This document shows positions 8,195 to 15,823 of a DNA stretch of 64,000 nucleotides, piece after piece. Within the stretch, counting starts at the first letter, position 1. Each line of letters starts with the position of its first letter. The stretch is from an uncultured Candidatus Saccharibacteria bacterium (GTDB lineage: Bacteria > Patescibacteriota > Saccharimonadia > Saccharimonadales > Saccharimonadaceae), in the NCBI GenBank assembly GCA_937889535.1, contig CALBZW010000008.1, positions 1 through 64,000 on the forward strand. The letters run 5' to 3'. The translations under genes were made by a program, and so were the position numbers. The notes under the pieces are model-generated. The model was not told where the DNA came from and ran no database searches. It saw only the letters and a list, made by a program, of their open reading frames with translations.

Positions 8195-8289
8195 GATTCT
8201 AGCTCCAAAATCAGGTGGTTTAGATACGGGCGTTTAGGAGGTTGCTCCGAGGAGGTGAGATACTAAACTTACAATACAAGGAGATATCG

Positions 8290-8565
8290 GTGGACGAAGG
8301 CGCAGAATTAGAAAATAATTTGGCAATGGCAGTAGAGAGGATTGACCCAGTGGGGCCGGTGCAGACTCAGTCGGTAAGTTCGGGGATGTGCCGAGATGGT
8401 AATGATGATAGGTCAGAGAGACGAAAGTTTGGGCCGATGCCGCAGCGGAAGGTGTCGATGGATTTTGCAAGAGAAAAGAAGATAATTTTGGGGGTGGCTT
8501 TTGGCGTCATGGGGCTGTTTGTGGCTATTGTCGGATGTGCGTTAATTGTAGTTTTGGGTAAATGA
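8290..8565 (+). CDS. Small single-pass membrane protein
   Basis: 91 residues from a GTG start with AAGGAG 6 nt upstream. The first 65 residues are polar and acidic/mixed. Residues about 67-90 form one hydrophobic helix (IILGVAFGVMGLFVAIVGCALIVVL) with positive residues before it, so the N-terminal part would face the cytoplasm. An upstream in-frame ATG at 8242 exists but lacks an SD site. Function unknown. Confidence 0.6.
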   Translation: MDEGAELENNLAMAVERIDPVGPVQTQSVSSGMCRDGNDDRSERRKFGPMPQRKVSMDFAREKKIILGVAFGVMGLFVAIVGCALIVVLGK

Positions 8566-8688
8566 ATTCACTGTTGGCGGTTTAAATTTTGAGTTGTTTT
8601 TAGGGCTTAGGGTGGTTGGGCCGGAGTGATGTGGGGTAGAGGCGAAGTTTTTAGAATTTGGGGCTAGCCAGATGAGGCGGAGGTGTGT
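8566..8688. other. Short gene-free spacer
   Basis: G-rich intergenic sequence between the small membrane protein and the attenuator-like transcript. I see no ORF, hairpin or repeat of note. Confidence 0.4.
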
Positions 8689-8827
8689 TATAATTAGCGC
8701 AGCTAAGCTAAATTTTGTCTGACATGTCTGACAATTCTGACCAAGGAGAAAAATGCGACTATTTGCGCGATTTCTTGGTTAGAAGAAACGGTTTAGTTTA
8801 GCGACTAGGCAGATGGTCGCATTTTTT
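8689..8827 (+). promoter_or_regulatory. Attenuator-like leader with promoter and terminator
   Basis: TATAAT at 8689-8694 starts a short transcript. GCGAC occurs twice (8756-8760 and 8801-8805), and both copies can pair with GTCGC at 8816-8820, which is followed by ATTTTTT. CCAAGGAG (8741) can also pair with TTTCTTGG (8771), hiding the SD site of the leader ORF. Competing stems around a short translated ORF are the classic attenuator layout. The desulfurase gene begins 94 nt further on but has its own -10-like sequence, so control of it is a guess. Confidence 0.45.
8753..8782 (+). CDS. Possible 9-residue leader peptide
   Basis: ATG to TAG encoding MRLFARFLG with AAGGAG 6 nt upstream. It lies across the first arm of the attenuator-like structure, so ribosome position would decide which stem forms. 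There are two Arg, two Leu and two Phe codons but no Cys codon. Confidence 0.4.
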   Translation: MRLFARFLG

Positions 8828-8920
8828 GTGCTTGGTTTGAATAGTTTAGCGTGTGATTTTGGTCGGTAGTTTAGTGAGTTGGCTAGGGATAGCTGCTTTT
8901 TTATATGGTAAAATATATGT

Positions 8921-10081
8921 ATGAATGATTTTGATTATTTGGGGGAGGGTACGGTATATTTGGATGCGGCGTGTCAGAGTTTGAGGCCGCGACCGGTAGT
9001 GGAGGCGCTGGAACGATATTATTTTGAACATAATTCTTGTGGGGAGCGGGTGAAATATCCGTGGGGAGAGAAGACGGACGAGCTGGTCGAAGGGGCGCGG
9101 CGGAAAGTTTTGAAGCTGCTGAAGCTGAAATCGAAAGAGTATTTTGTAAGTTTTACGCTGAATACGACTTATGGGATTAATTTGATTTTGAATGAGCTGG
9201 ATCCGAAATGCGTGAAGAAAGTGGTAACGAGTGAGATTGAGCATAATTCGCCGTTTCTTGCGACGATGGCGCTGAGTGAACGGTTGGGGGTGCCGCGGGT
9301 GGTGTTGAAACGGGATGAAAATGGTGCGCTCTTGATGGGAGATGAAGACTTTGCGGGGGCGGTCGTGGTGGTAAACTGTGCGGCGAATTTTGACGGGCGG
9401 AGATTGGTGAATCTAAAGGAAGTCGTAGAGCGAGTGCATCGGGACGGGGGTCTCGTGATTATTGATGCGGCGCAGGCGATGGCGCATTATTATGAGATGT
9501 TGGAGAAGACAGAGGCGGACGCGGTGTGTTTTTCGGCGCACAAGATGTATGCGCCGTCGCTAGGGGTAATTGTGGCGCGGAGAGATTTAGTGCCGAAGCT
9601 GAAACAGACGTTTATCGGCGGGGGGATGGTGGACGATGTGTTCGAGGAGCGATATCTTTTGACGGCGGAGGGGAATAAGGACCATATATATACGGTGTTT
9701 GAGTCAGGGCTGCAAGCGTGGGGGGAGATCGTGGCGCTCGGAGAGGCGATTGATTGGCTGTCGGCGCGGACGAAAGAGGATAGAAAGAGGCTGGAGAGCT
9801 GTACGCGAGAGTTGGATGAGTTTTTGCGTTCTCGGGAGAAAGTTCATATGGTTGGGAATGAGGCGAATCCGACGATGAGTTTTTATGTCGAGGGGTTAGA
9901 TTCGCACTTGCTCGGCGCGGCGCTGGGGAAAGAGGGGGTTATGGCGCGGACGGGGTATTTCTGTGTGCATTATTATTTGGATAAGGTGATGAAATTGCCG
10001 CCGCTGGTGAGGTTTAGTTTGAGCTATGCGACAAGGGAGGGGGATATTGAGAGAGTGAAGAGGGTGATGGGGAAGATATAG
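8921..10081 (+). CDS. Class V aminotransferase, SufS-like cysteine desulfurase
   Basis: 386 residues of the PLP-dependent class V family that takes sulfur from cysteine for Fe-S clusters and thio-modified tRNA. DAAQ (about 185) contacts PLP, and FSAHKMYAPSLG holds the Schiff-base lysine. ARTGYFCVHYY near 345 carries the conserved Arg and a Cys where SufS/CsdA enzymes have the persulfide Cys. No suf or isc partner (sufU, sufE, sufB) lies nearby. The mRNA may begin at a TAAAAT box 8-13 nt upstream or at the leader above. A different class V enzyme is possible. Confidence 0.85.
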   Translation: MNDFDYLGEGTVYLDAACQSLRPRPVVEALERYYFEHNSCGERVKYPWGEKTDELVEGARRKVLKLLKLKSKEYFVSFTLNTTYGINLILNELDPKCVKKVVTSEIEHNSPFLATMALSERLGVPRVVLKRDENGALLMGDEDFAGAVVVVNCAANFDGRRLVNLKEVVERVHRDGGLVIIDAAQAMAHYYEMLEKTEADAVCFSAHKMYAPSLGVIVARRDLVPKLKQTFIGGGMVDDVFEERYLLTAEGNKDHIYTVFESGLQAWGEIVALGEAIDWLSARTKEDRKRLESCTRELDEFLRSREKVHMVGNEANPTMSFYVEGLDSHLLGAALGKEGVMARTGYFCVHYYLDKVMKLPPLVRFSLSYATREGDIERVKRVMGKI

Positions 10082-10111
10082 GGGTTGGTCTTATAAGCCT
10101 CTGTTTAGCTA

Positions 10112-10289
10112 AGATATTATCTTAATTATGTTTTTCGGAATGGGCGTTTTTCGCGGGGAGTTCGTTTTGAACTTTTCCTATGGATCGCAAAAAGTTCCGT
10201 TCAGTCACGCTGACTTTTTGCTAAAGTCCAAAACGAACTCTCCGGTTCAGCGCTTCTATATTCCGAAAAACACAGTTAAGACAATATCT
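10112..10289. repeat. Long palindromic element B
   Basis: A 178-bp palindrome. Outer arms (AGATATTATCTTAATTATG with its complement) are unlike those of element A, but each arm matches its own partner. The inner frame AGTTCC...GCTGACT and the TATATTCC/GGAAT pair are shared with the other copies. Here the apical 4-bp stem is less clear. It lies between the desulfurase gene and cassette 3. Confidence 0.9.
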
Positions 10290-10377
10290 CACATCTAATT
10301 AAGGTTTATAAAACACCAAGCTATCTCTGTTGAGATAAGATTGAACTTGTACAGCCTGTACAAGTTGGAATTTACCA
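10290..10377 (+). repeat. Cassette 5' leader, nearly identical to 37817-37908
   Basis: AATTAAGG, then AAAACACCAAGCTATCTCTG, TTGAACTTGTACA and the small inverted repeat ACTTGTACA/TGTACAAGT lead straight into the cassette. The same leader, with few changes, precedes cassette 11, although the two cassette cores differ greatly. Confidence 0.8.
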
Positions 10378-10584
10378 TTGGCTTTTGTCCGTAGTGGGCG
10401 GGCGAATATTGGTAGTGGAGCCACGGATTTCGTCGGTCGGTTCGGTTACTTCTGGTCTCATACTTCTAGATCCGCTACTAACGCCTATGGTATAGCTTTC
10501 AACTTCAGCAGCATCTACCTATCAAACGACTCGCAGCGTCGCGATGGTTTCCCCCTCCGCTGCCTCTACTCAGGTAGTGCCTAA
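10378..10584 (+). pseudogene. FISUMP C-terminal cassette 3 (class II ends)
   Basis: 68 codons from TTG to TAA: LAFVRSGR, FGYFWSHTS, TNAY, then GFPLRCLYSGSA and TAATGGAGGAA. It lacks the class I upstream flank apart from ACCATTGG. The core matches cassette 15 more than most others (shared ANI, NAY, RRDG). No SD site; the palindrome and leader lie directly upstream. Confidence 0.75.
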
Positions 10585-10620
10585 TGGAGGAAGAGGAAGG
10601 AGAATATGAAAAACAACAAA

Positions 10621-10650
10621 TTTATGCTTGTTAAAATTTCTTATTTTATG
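10621..10650 (+). promoter_or_regulatory. Shared promoter-like motif, copy 2
   Basis: TATGCTTGTTAAAATTTC followed by TTTTATGCTAGGG, ending 17 nt before the start of the nuclease-like gene. It follows directly on the 3' end of cassette 3. Confidence 0.55.
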
Positions 10651-10666
10651 CTAGGGTGAGATAATA

Positions 10667-11068
10667 ATGAAAAAGAAGCTAGCTAGAGTTGTATTGCCAT
10701 ATGGAACGTGTGTCACTGAGAACGAATTAAGCGTGGCGAAGATTTTGGTGAATACTGGATATGATGTGAGATTTTTGAAGACGCAGCTCGTCAAAATGCC
10801 GGATATTGTTTTTATGGGGAGGGAGTGGGAGATTAAGACGCCAATTGGTAAAAATAGTAGAACTATTGAAAATATTATGCGGCGAGCCCTGAAACAATCT
10901 GTTAATATAGTGTTAGATTTGCGATATATTGGTTTGGCGGACGAAAAGAGTCTTAGAGAAATCGAGCGGCAGATGGGTTTGATGAAGAGAATTAAAAATG
11001 TTATAGTGATTAACAGGAATGGTGAGATAGTTGACAAATTTCGTGAGTTTGAGATAATGGGTGTGTAG
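10667..11068 (+). CDS. CdiA C-terminal-type nuclease (PD-(D/E)XK fold)
   Basis: 133 residues. PDIVFMGREWEIKTP (about 45-60) supplies the D...ExK motif, followed by GKNSRTIENIMRRALKQSVNIVLDLR. That pattern resembles the CdiA_C tRNase domain of contact-dependent inhibition toxins and related phage-derived nucleases. It stands alone: no secretion domain, no signal peptide and no obvious immunity gene. It could act as an intracellular toxin, or be the detached effector of a larger system. It is led by the same promoter-like motif as the MazF gene. Confidence 0.65.
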   Translation: MKKKLARVVLPYGTCVTENELSVAKILVNTGYDVRFLKTQLVKMPDIVFMGREWEIKTPIGKNSRTIENIMRRALKQSVNIVLDLRYIGLADEKSLREIERQMGLMKRIKNVIVINRNGEIVDKFREFEIMGV

Positions 11069-11128
11069 TGAGCGTGTGTTTGCTATGCGACCTTGTATGG
11101 TATTGATATGGGACCAAAGCTTGGCACC

Positions 11129-11176
11129 GCGACGAGGTACAGCAGCCTGGATAGGCAGCCTAGGCCTCGCTTTTTT
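11129..11176 (+). terminator. Rho-independent terminator
   Basis: GCGA-CGAGG pairs with CCTCGC, and an inner hairpin GCAGCCT-GGAT-AGGCAGC lies between, followed by TTTTTT. It ends the nuclease-like transcript. Confidence 0.75.
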
Positions 11177-11200
11177 GTCGGAGAATAAGCATAAAGGGGA

Positions 11201-11229
11201 TTGACTTTTAAGAGAATGTGTGCTATCAT
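11201..11229 (+). promoter_or_regulatory. Promoter of DHH-like gene
   Basis: TTGACT (11201), 17-bp spacer, TATCAT (11224-11229), 28 nt before the start codon. Confidence 0.7.
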
Positions 11230-11257
11230 GGGGGTATAGGGTAAAGAAAACAAAAAT

Positions 11258-13075
11258 ATGGAAAATCAAAGTCAAAAAACACCAAGTGTAGCTCCGGCAG
11301 CCTCAACACAGGCGAATGCGGGTGCGGCGGCGAAGCCGGCAGGGGCAGCTCAGGCTGCGGGGACGGCTCCGGCGGGGGTAGCTTCTGGCGCGCAGAAAGT
11401 AGTGGCGCCGCAGAAACAACCAGGTCCGCGAGTAGCGGGTTCGCCGAAGGCGTCAAATGATGTTTTCGTGCGGAAGATTGTGGATAAGATTAAGAGTTCG
11501 GAGAATATCTTGGTGGCGTTGTCGCGTGATCCGTCGGTGGACGAGATGGCGGCGGCGATTGGTTTGACACTTTTCTTGGACAGTTTGCAGAAGCATACAA
11601 CAGCGATTTATTCAGGGGTGACGCCGGATGCGTTGCAGTTCTTGCAGCCAGAAGGGACGTTTGAGACGAATACGGATAGTTTACAAGATTTTATCATCGC
11701 TTTGAACAAGGAGAAGGCCGACCATTTGCGTTATAAGCTTGATGGTGATTTTGTAAAGGTTTATATTACGCCGTATAAGTCGAATATTACAGAAGAAGAT
11801 TTGGAATTCTCGCACGGTGATTATAATGTGAACTTGGTGTTGGCGCTGGGTGTGCCATCGGCGGCGGACTTGGATTCGGCATTGGCGGAGCACGGGCGGA
11901 TTATGCATGATGCGACGACGGTGGATATTACGATCGATGCGCCGGGGAAGTTTGCCGAGATTGAATGGAGTGACCCGGGGGCGAGCTCGGTGTCGGAGAT
12001 GGTGACGAAGCTGATTTTTGCGATGCAGGGCGAAGATGTGGTTTTGGATAAAGAGACAGCAACGGCGCTCTTGACAGGGATTGTGGCGGCGACGGGGCGG
12101 TTCTCGAATGATCGGACGAATTCGGATACGATGCAGCTAGCTTCAAAATTGATGTCGATGGGAGCAGATCAGCAGCTCATATCGGCGCATGTGATGGATA
12201 ATGATTCGGGGGCATATAGTGCGGGAGCGGCGCCGCGGACGGATTTGGCGGTGGCGCATGATGATATACTGGTTAACGGTGGTCCGGAGATTGCGATTCA
12301 GGGCGCAGTAGTGACGCCGGTAGTTGATTCAGCGCAGACGCAGATGGAGCAGGCTCCGGCGGTTGCGGCTCAACCCGAGCAGTCGGCTGAGGTAGGTCAG
12401 GTTTCGGTTTCTGAGCCAAGTCAGGCGGAGCTCGCTGCGGCGGCAAGTGCGGCAGTGAATGAGGCGGTGGCAGCAGCGGCTGCGAATGCAGCGGCGGCCG
12501 GGGCTTCTGGTGCGGGTTTGGCGAGCCAGCCTGCGGGGATGACTGCGACGACGAATCAGGTAGCACAGCCGCAAGTAGTGCAGCAGGGGATGGTGAATCC
12601 GTTGCCAGCAGCGGGTGAGCGGAAAGATTACGCGCAGATGATGGCGCAGGCTTTGGCTGAGCCGGGAATAGGCGAAAACAGTATGACAGCGATGCCGAGT
12701 GCGCCAGTGGTGTCAACGCCGACGGTGGCTCCAGTGGTTTCTGATAGTGCTAATGTTGGCTCGATGACTCAGGATGCTGCTAATACTGCTGGTGTGAATC
12801 CGGTGGCGCAAGCTTCTGGCAATGCTAGTACTAATCCGGCGGCGCAGGTGGCGCCAGTGGAAGCGGTTCAGGGGCCGGAGCCGGTGGCGAAACCGAGCGG
12901 GGTGACTTTGCCACCACCGCCAGCGCCGGTACCGACAGCGGATATGATGCCTCCGGCTTTGCCGACGGCTAATACTGTGGCGGGAAATACAGGCGCTCCT
13001 GCGGCAGCTGGGGCGGGGAATACGCCGACAGCGGCGACACAGAGTGATGCTTTTCAGATTCCAGGGATGCACTAG
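11258..13075 (+). CDS. DHH-phosphoesterase-like protein with long Ala/Pro-rich tail
   Basis: 605 residues in three parts. Residues 1-65 are an Ala/Gly/Pro linker. Residues about 68-330 resemble the DHH/NrnA fold: ILVALSRDPSVDEMAAAIGL stands where NrnA has its DHHPDGDA metal motif, and TGRFSNDRTNSDTMQLASKLMSMGAD matches the second half of that family. Residues 350-605 are low-complexity Ala/Pro/Val, probably disordered. The metal-binding DHH triad is not intact, so it may have lost nanoRNase/pAp-phosphatase activity and act as a binding protein. No signal peptide. Confidence 0.65.
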   Translation: MENQSQKTPSVAPAASTQANAGAAAKPAGAAQAAGTAPAGVASGAQKVVAPQKQPGPRVAGSPKASNDVFVRKIVDKIKSSENILVALSRDPSVDEMAAAIGLTLFLDSLQKHTTAIYSGVTPDALQFLQPEGTFETNTDSLQDFIIALNKEKADHLRYKLDGDFVKVYITPYKSNITEEDLEFSHGDYNVNLVLALGVPSAADLDSALAEHGRIMHDATTVDITIDAPGKFAEIEWSDPGASSVSEMVTKLIFAMQGEDVVLDKETATALLTGIVAATGRFSNDRTNSDTMQLASKLMSMGADQQLISAHVMDNDSGAYSAGAAPRTDLAVAHDDILVNGGPEIAIQGAVVTPVVDSAQTQMEQAPAVAAQPEQSAEVGQVSVSEPSQAELAAAASAAVNEAVAAAAANAAAAGASGAGLASQPAGMTATTNQVAQPQVVQQGMVNPLPAAGERKDYAQMMAQALAEPGIGENSMTAMPSAPVVSTPTVAPVVSDSANVGSMTQDAANTAGVNPVAQASGNASTNPAAQVAPVEAVQGPEPVAKPSGVTLPPPPAPVPTADMMPPALPTANTVAGNTGAPAAAGAGNTPTAATQSDAFQIPGMH

Positions 13076-13084
13076 GAGGCTAGG

Positions 13085-13198
13085 ATGAGTAGCGGTAGAT
13101 GTTGGTATGGGCGTCATGAATCTTGTGAAACTTATCATGAACGGGAAGATTTGAAAGAGCGGCAGAGCGATGACCGGTTCGACTTCCACATGTTTTAG
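13085..13198 (+). CDS. Candidate 37-residue protein
   Basis: ATG 5 nt after AGGAGG, ending at TAG. It encodes a small charged protein (start MSSGRCWYGRHE, end DDRFDFHMF) with two Cys and five His. The SD site overlaps the stop codon of the preceding gene, which suggests translational coupling. No known family; could be chance. Confidence 0.45.
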   Translation: MSSGRCWYGRHESCETYHEREDLKERQSDDRFDFHMF

Positions 13199-13249
13199 TG
13201 GGGAGATAGTTGGTTTTGACTTCTAGACGTTTTAATGTAATATGTAAAC

Positions 13250-14029
13250 ATGAATGATAACAGGAAGCTAGGCGGCGGAAATAGAGATTTGGGGGAGGGC
13301 GAGATTATTTTGGTTGATAAGCCGGCGGGGGTGAGTTCTTTTGGAGTAGTGGCGCGAGTGCGACGGAAGTTGTCGGAAGAAGCGGGGTATATTGAGGTGA
13401 AAGGTAAAGATGGCGTCGTGCGACAGAAACGGAAGAAGGTGAAGGTCGGGCATACGGGGACGCTCGATCCTTTTGCGACGGGGCTTTTGATTTTGCTCGT
13501 AGGTAAGGGGACGAAGCGGGCGAATGAATTTCTGAAATTGGATAAAGAGTATATCGCGATACTACGGCTAGGGGAAGTGTCGACGACGGGTGACCCGGAG
13601 GGGGAAGTAGTGGCTAGTACAGAGGTAGATTTGACGGACGAGAGGTTTCGTGACAAAATACCTGAACGGATTGTGACGGAAAAACCGAACAAAGAGGCTG
13701 TGGAAAAGTGCGTGGAAAACTTTGTTGGGGAAAACTGGCAGACGGTGCCGGCGTTTTCGGCAGTGAAGATTAATGGACAGAGGGCGTATAAATTGGCGCG
13801 AGAGGGGAAGAAGGTGGAGATGCCGCGGCGGAAGGTTCAGATTTACGAGATAGAGGTTTTGGATTATAAATGGCCAGATTTGACGATAAGATGCAAGGTG
13901 TCGAGTGGAACGTATATTCGGGCGCTAGGGGAGGATATCGGGAAGGCGCTCTGGACGGGGGCGTACCTCACGGCGCTGCGGCGGACGCAGGTGGGGGAGT
14001 ATAGGGTGGAAGGGGCGGAGGGGGTGTAG
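13250..14029 (+). CDS. truB: tRNA pseudouridine(55) synthase TruB
   Basis: 259 residues; makes pseudouridine 55 in the T-loop of tRNAs. GHTGTLDPFATGLL carries the catalytic Asp. ILVDKPAGVSSFGVV opens the domain, and VPAFSAVKINGQRAYKLAREG and CSSGTYIRAL-type sequence (VSSGTYIRALGEDIG) follow. The C-terminal PUA-like extension is short or absent. A basic insert (KGKDGVVRQKRKKVKV) precedes the catalytic loop. TTGACT near 13215 and TAATAT near 13238 put the transcription start close to the ATG. Confidence 0.96.
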   Translation: MNDNRKLGGGNRDLGEGEIILVDKPAGVSSFGVVARVRRKLSEEAGYIEVKGKDGVVRQKRKKVKVGHTGTLDPFATGLLILLVGKGTKRANEFLKLDKEYIAILRLGEVSTTGDPEGEVVASTEVDLTDERFRDKIPERIVTEKPNKEAVEKCVENFVGENWQTVPAFSAVKINGQRAYKLAREGKKVEMPRRKVQIYEIEVLDYKWPDLTIRCKVSSGTYIRALGEDIGKALWTGAYLTALRRTQVGEYRVEGAEGV

Positions 14030-14053
14030 TAGTTTTTGATTTAACTACTTTCT

Positions 14054-14230
14054 AGCTCACCCTAGCCTAGTTTTAGGAATGTTGAGTCTCACGCCAAGGT
14101 CTGTTTTTGGATTTTACCTTGACAGGTCGCGAAAGTTCCGGAGGCGTAACTTCGCTGACTTTCGCTAAAATCCAAAAACAGACCTTGGGTTCGACTCTTT
14201 TATATTCCTAAAACTAGGCTAGGGCAAGCT
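14054..14230. repeat. Long palindromic element C
   Basis: A 177-bp palindrome. Outer arms: AGCTCACCCTAGCCTAGTTT and the near-perfect complement at 14211-14230. Inner arms: AAGGTCTGTTTTTGGATTTT. Same AGTTCC...GCTGACT apex as the other copies, with apical pairing GGAG/CTTC. It is followed by cassette 4 in inverted orientation. Confidence 0.9.
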
Positions 14231-14315
14231 ACAAAACAGTCTGATTAAGATTGTAAAAGCACTAACTTGCCCTCGTTAAAGTATGGTTGAACTTATAATA
14301 CGGGAACAAGTTGGA

Positions 14316-14536
14316 GTAGCGGCAGCGGAGGGGAAAACCAAGAAAACGAGAGCTGCTATCAGACGGGTAGACGTTGGTAGGATCGAAGACGGGGCGGTAG
14401 GCGTAGGTCGAGGAATACGCTGTACGTGACCAAACCCAGCCGCCGTAGCCGTTGTTGCCGGACGAGCCGGTAACAATGCTCACGTAGCCACTACGGACAA
14501 AAGCCAATGGTAACCGTACTATGGTGGTGGCGCCGG
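14316..14536 (-). pseudogene. FISUMP C-terminal cassette 4 (class I ends)
   Basis: Class I flank at 14508-14536, then LAFVRSGY, GNNGYGGWVWSRTA, TYAY, TNVYPS and GFPLRC. The frame stops at 14262. Its WVWSRTA stretch also appears in cassette 13, a sign of shared sequence blocks between distant copies. Confidence 0.75.
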
Positions 14537-14565
14537 AGGAGGATGTGTGGATGTTTTTTCATTAA

Positions 14566-14811
14566 ACTTAAGGTTGCTAATTTTTCTGCAATCATGCTAG
14601 CCTGATTGCAGGGCGGCAATTTAGTACTTTACTTGGTCATAGGTGGGAGAAAGGGATACGGTGTATGAGAGTACGAATTCGTGTCTGGCGTATATGCGTT
14701 CAGTCTGATTTGAAAATCAAAATTACCTTCACTCGTAAAAAGCGAAGGTAATTAACTTATCGTAATTCCTATTCTACTCGAGTTTTTATAAAAGTCAAAT
14801 GTTGTCGTCCT
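14566..14811 (+). repeat. Small-ORF element B1
   Basis: The promoter-like motif (14566-14602) is followed by AGGGCGGCAA (14610-14619), a small ORF, a hairpin that contains its stop codon, and TTGTCGTCC (14802-14810), which pairs with the first box by G-U and Watson-Crick pairs. It fills the gap between the divergent cassettes 4 and 5. Confidence 0.65.
14665..14751 (+). CDS. Small basic peptide of element B1 (28 aa)
   Basis: Starts MRVRIRVWR and ends KITFTRKKRR. The last codons and stop lie in a hairpin (TTACCTTC...GAAGGTAA). The SD site is weak (GGGAGAAAGGG, about 8 nt away). It belongs with the peptides at 20022, 27248, 38499 and 46414 by position, basic C-terminus and hairpin. Confidence 0.45.
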   Translation: MRVRIRVWRICVQSDLKIKITFTRKKRR

Positions 14812-14854
14812 ATTTTTGTTTGTTAGTGGGAATTTCTTCTATTGAATCGAGGCA

Positions 14855-15061
14855 TTGGCTTTTGTCCGTAGCGGGTACGTCGATTTATACTTTGGTCGTA
14901 ATGGGCAAGTAGGCAACGTAGGTCAATATTGGTCGAGTAGTGCAACGTCTGGAGTGAATGGGTATGATTTTCTTAATTCTATGATCAATATTAATCCTTC
15001 TAATACAGATGCCAGACGTGTCGGTTTCCCCCTCCGCTGCCTCTACCCAGGTAGTGCCTAA
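14855..15061 (+). pseudogene. FISUMP C-terminal cassette 5 (class II ends)
   Basis: 68 codons: LAFVRSGY, GNVGQYWSSSA, GVNGYDF, ININPS, GFPLRCLYPGSA and the class II tail ending TAATGGAGGAA. AY is changed to GY here. It ends 53 bp before the promoter of rpsO. Confidence 0.75.
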
Positions 15062-15128
15062 TGGAGGAAAAGGAGGCGGAGAAAAGGGGGTTGTCTGGGG
15101 GCGAAAGGTGTGATATAATACGGGATAT

Positions 15129-15395
15129 ATGATTACTAGAGAGAAAAAAGCTGAGGCGATTAGCAAGCTCGCTCGGAGCAAGAGTGATGTGGGATCACCA
15201 GAGGTGCAGGTTTCGATCTTGACGGAACGGATCAAGGAAGTGACTGAGCACGTGAAGCAGAACAAGCACGATTTCATGGCGAAGCGTGGTTTGATGCAGA
15301 TGGTTGGTCAGCGCAAGAAGTTGCTGAAATACTTGGAGCGGACGGACTTCGATCTTTATAAGAAGACGATCGCTGAACTTGGGCTACGGAAGTAG
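15129..15395 (+). CDS. rpsO: Ribosomal protein S15
   Basis: 88 residues, the usual family length, binding the 16S rRNA central domain. GSPEVQVSILTERI, HKHDF-type sequence (NKHDFMAKRGL) and QRKKLLKYLERTD are conserved. TTGTCT (15091) and TATAAT (15114-15119) are 17 bp apart, and the ATG is 9 nt past the -10 box, so the mRNA is probably leaderless and without the usual S15 feedback leader. A terminator follows. Confidence 0.98.
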   Translation: MITREKKAEAISKLARSKSDVGSPEVQVSILTERIKEVTEHVKQNKHDFMAKRGLMQMVGQRKKLLKYLERTDFDLYKKTIAELGLRK

Positions 15396-15403
15396 TTCTG
15401 GCT

Positions 15404-15441
15404 GGAAGACTCCTCTTGTCTGTGGATGAGGGGAGTTTTTT
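15404..15441 (+). terminator. Terminator after rpsO
   Basis: ACTCCTC pairs with GAGGGGAGT and is followed by TTTTTT. Confidence 0.8.
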
Positions 15442-15447
15442 GATTGG

Positions 15448-15678
15448 AGGTAGAGACAGCGGAGGGAGAAACCGCTGTAACGATTGTTGTTGCTGGAGTT
15501 GGATGGGTGGACGCCATTGCCGTCTAAGTAAGCACCAAGATAACGTGCACTAGTGGAAGAGGCTGAAGTGCATGACCAGTAGTAGACGTTAGTTCCTAGA
15601 CTGTTGGCGTTGCCACCATAGACGCTAGTTGCTCCGCTACGGACAAAAGCCAATGGTAACTGTACTATGGTGGTGGCG
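15448..15678 (-). pseudogene. FISUMP C-terminal cassette 6 (class I ends, flank shortened)
   Basis: Flank ACCACCATAGTACAGTTACC is present but GGCGCC is missing. Core: LAFVRSGA, NVYYWSCTS, then SARYLG in place of NAY, VHPS, an extra SNNN stretch and GFSLRCLY. At about two residues longer than the rest, it shows that core length can vary. Confidence 0.75.
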
Positions 15679-15753
15679 GTAGTATGTGTAGAAATTTATG
15701 TTATGGTGGTGGTGCTGGTGGTTTTATGTGAGGAAAATGCGCAAAATAGAAAT

Positions 15754-15791
15754 CCCCCTCCGCGGCTAGCTAGGCTAGCGTTGGAGAGGGA
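15754..15791 (-). terminator. Hairpin, probable terminator of minus-strand gene
   Basis: CCCTCCGCGGCTAGC pairs with GCTAGCGTTGGAGAGGG. The U-run after it on the minus strand is weak (ATTTCTA), so the call is tentative. Confidence 0.45.
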
Positions 15792-15823
15792 AAAAGGAGG
15801 TGTTCCGAATGGAACTGTCTGGC

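Noticed and set aside
10378..10584. Cassettes as ordinary small protein genes
   Set aside because: They start at TTG or GTG or have no start codon, lack SD sites and promoters, and begin inside a known domain; they are gene fragments.
11101..11176. SRP (4.5S) RNA candidate
   Set aside because: The inner hairpin has a GGAT loop and lacks the conserved SRP apical motif; it is better explained as a terminator after the nuclease gene.
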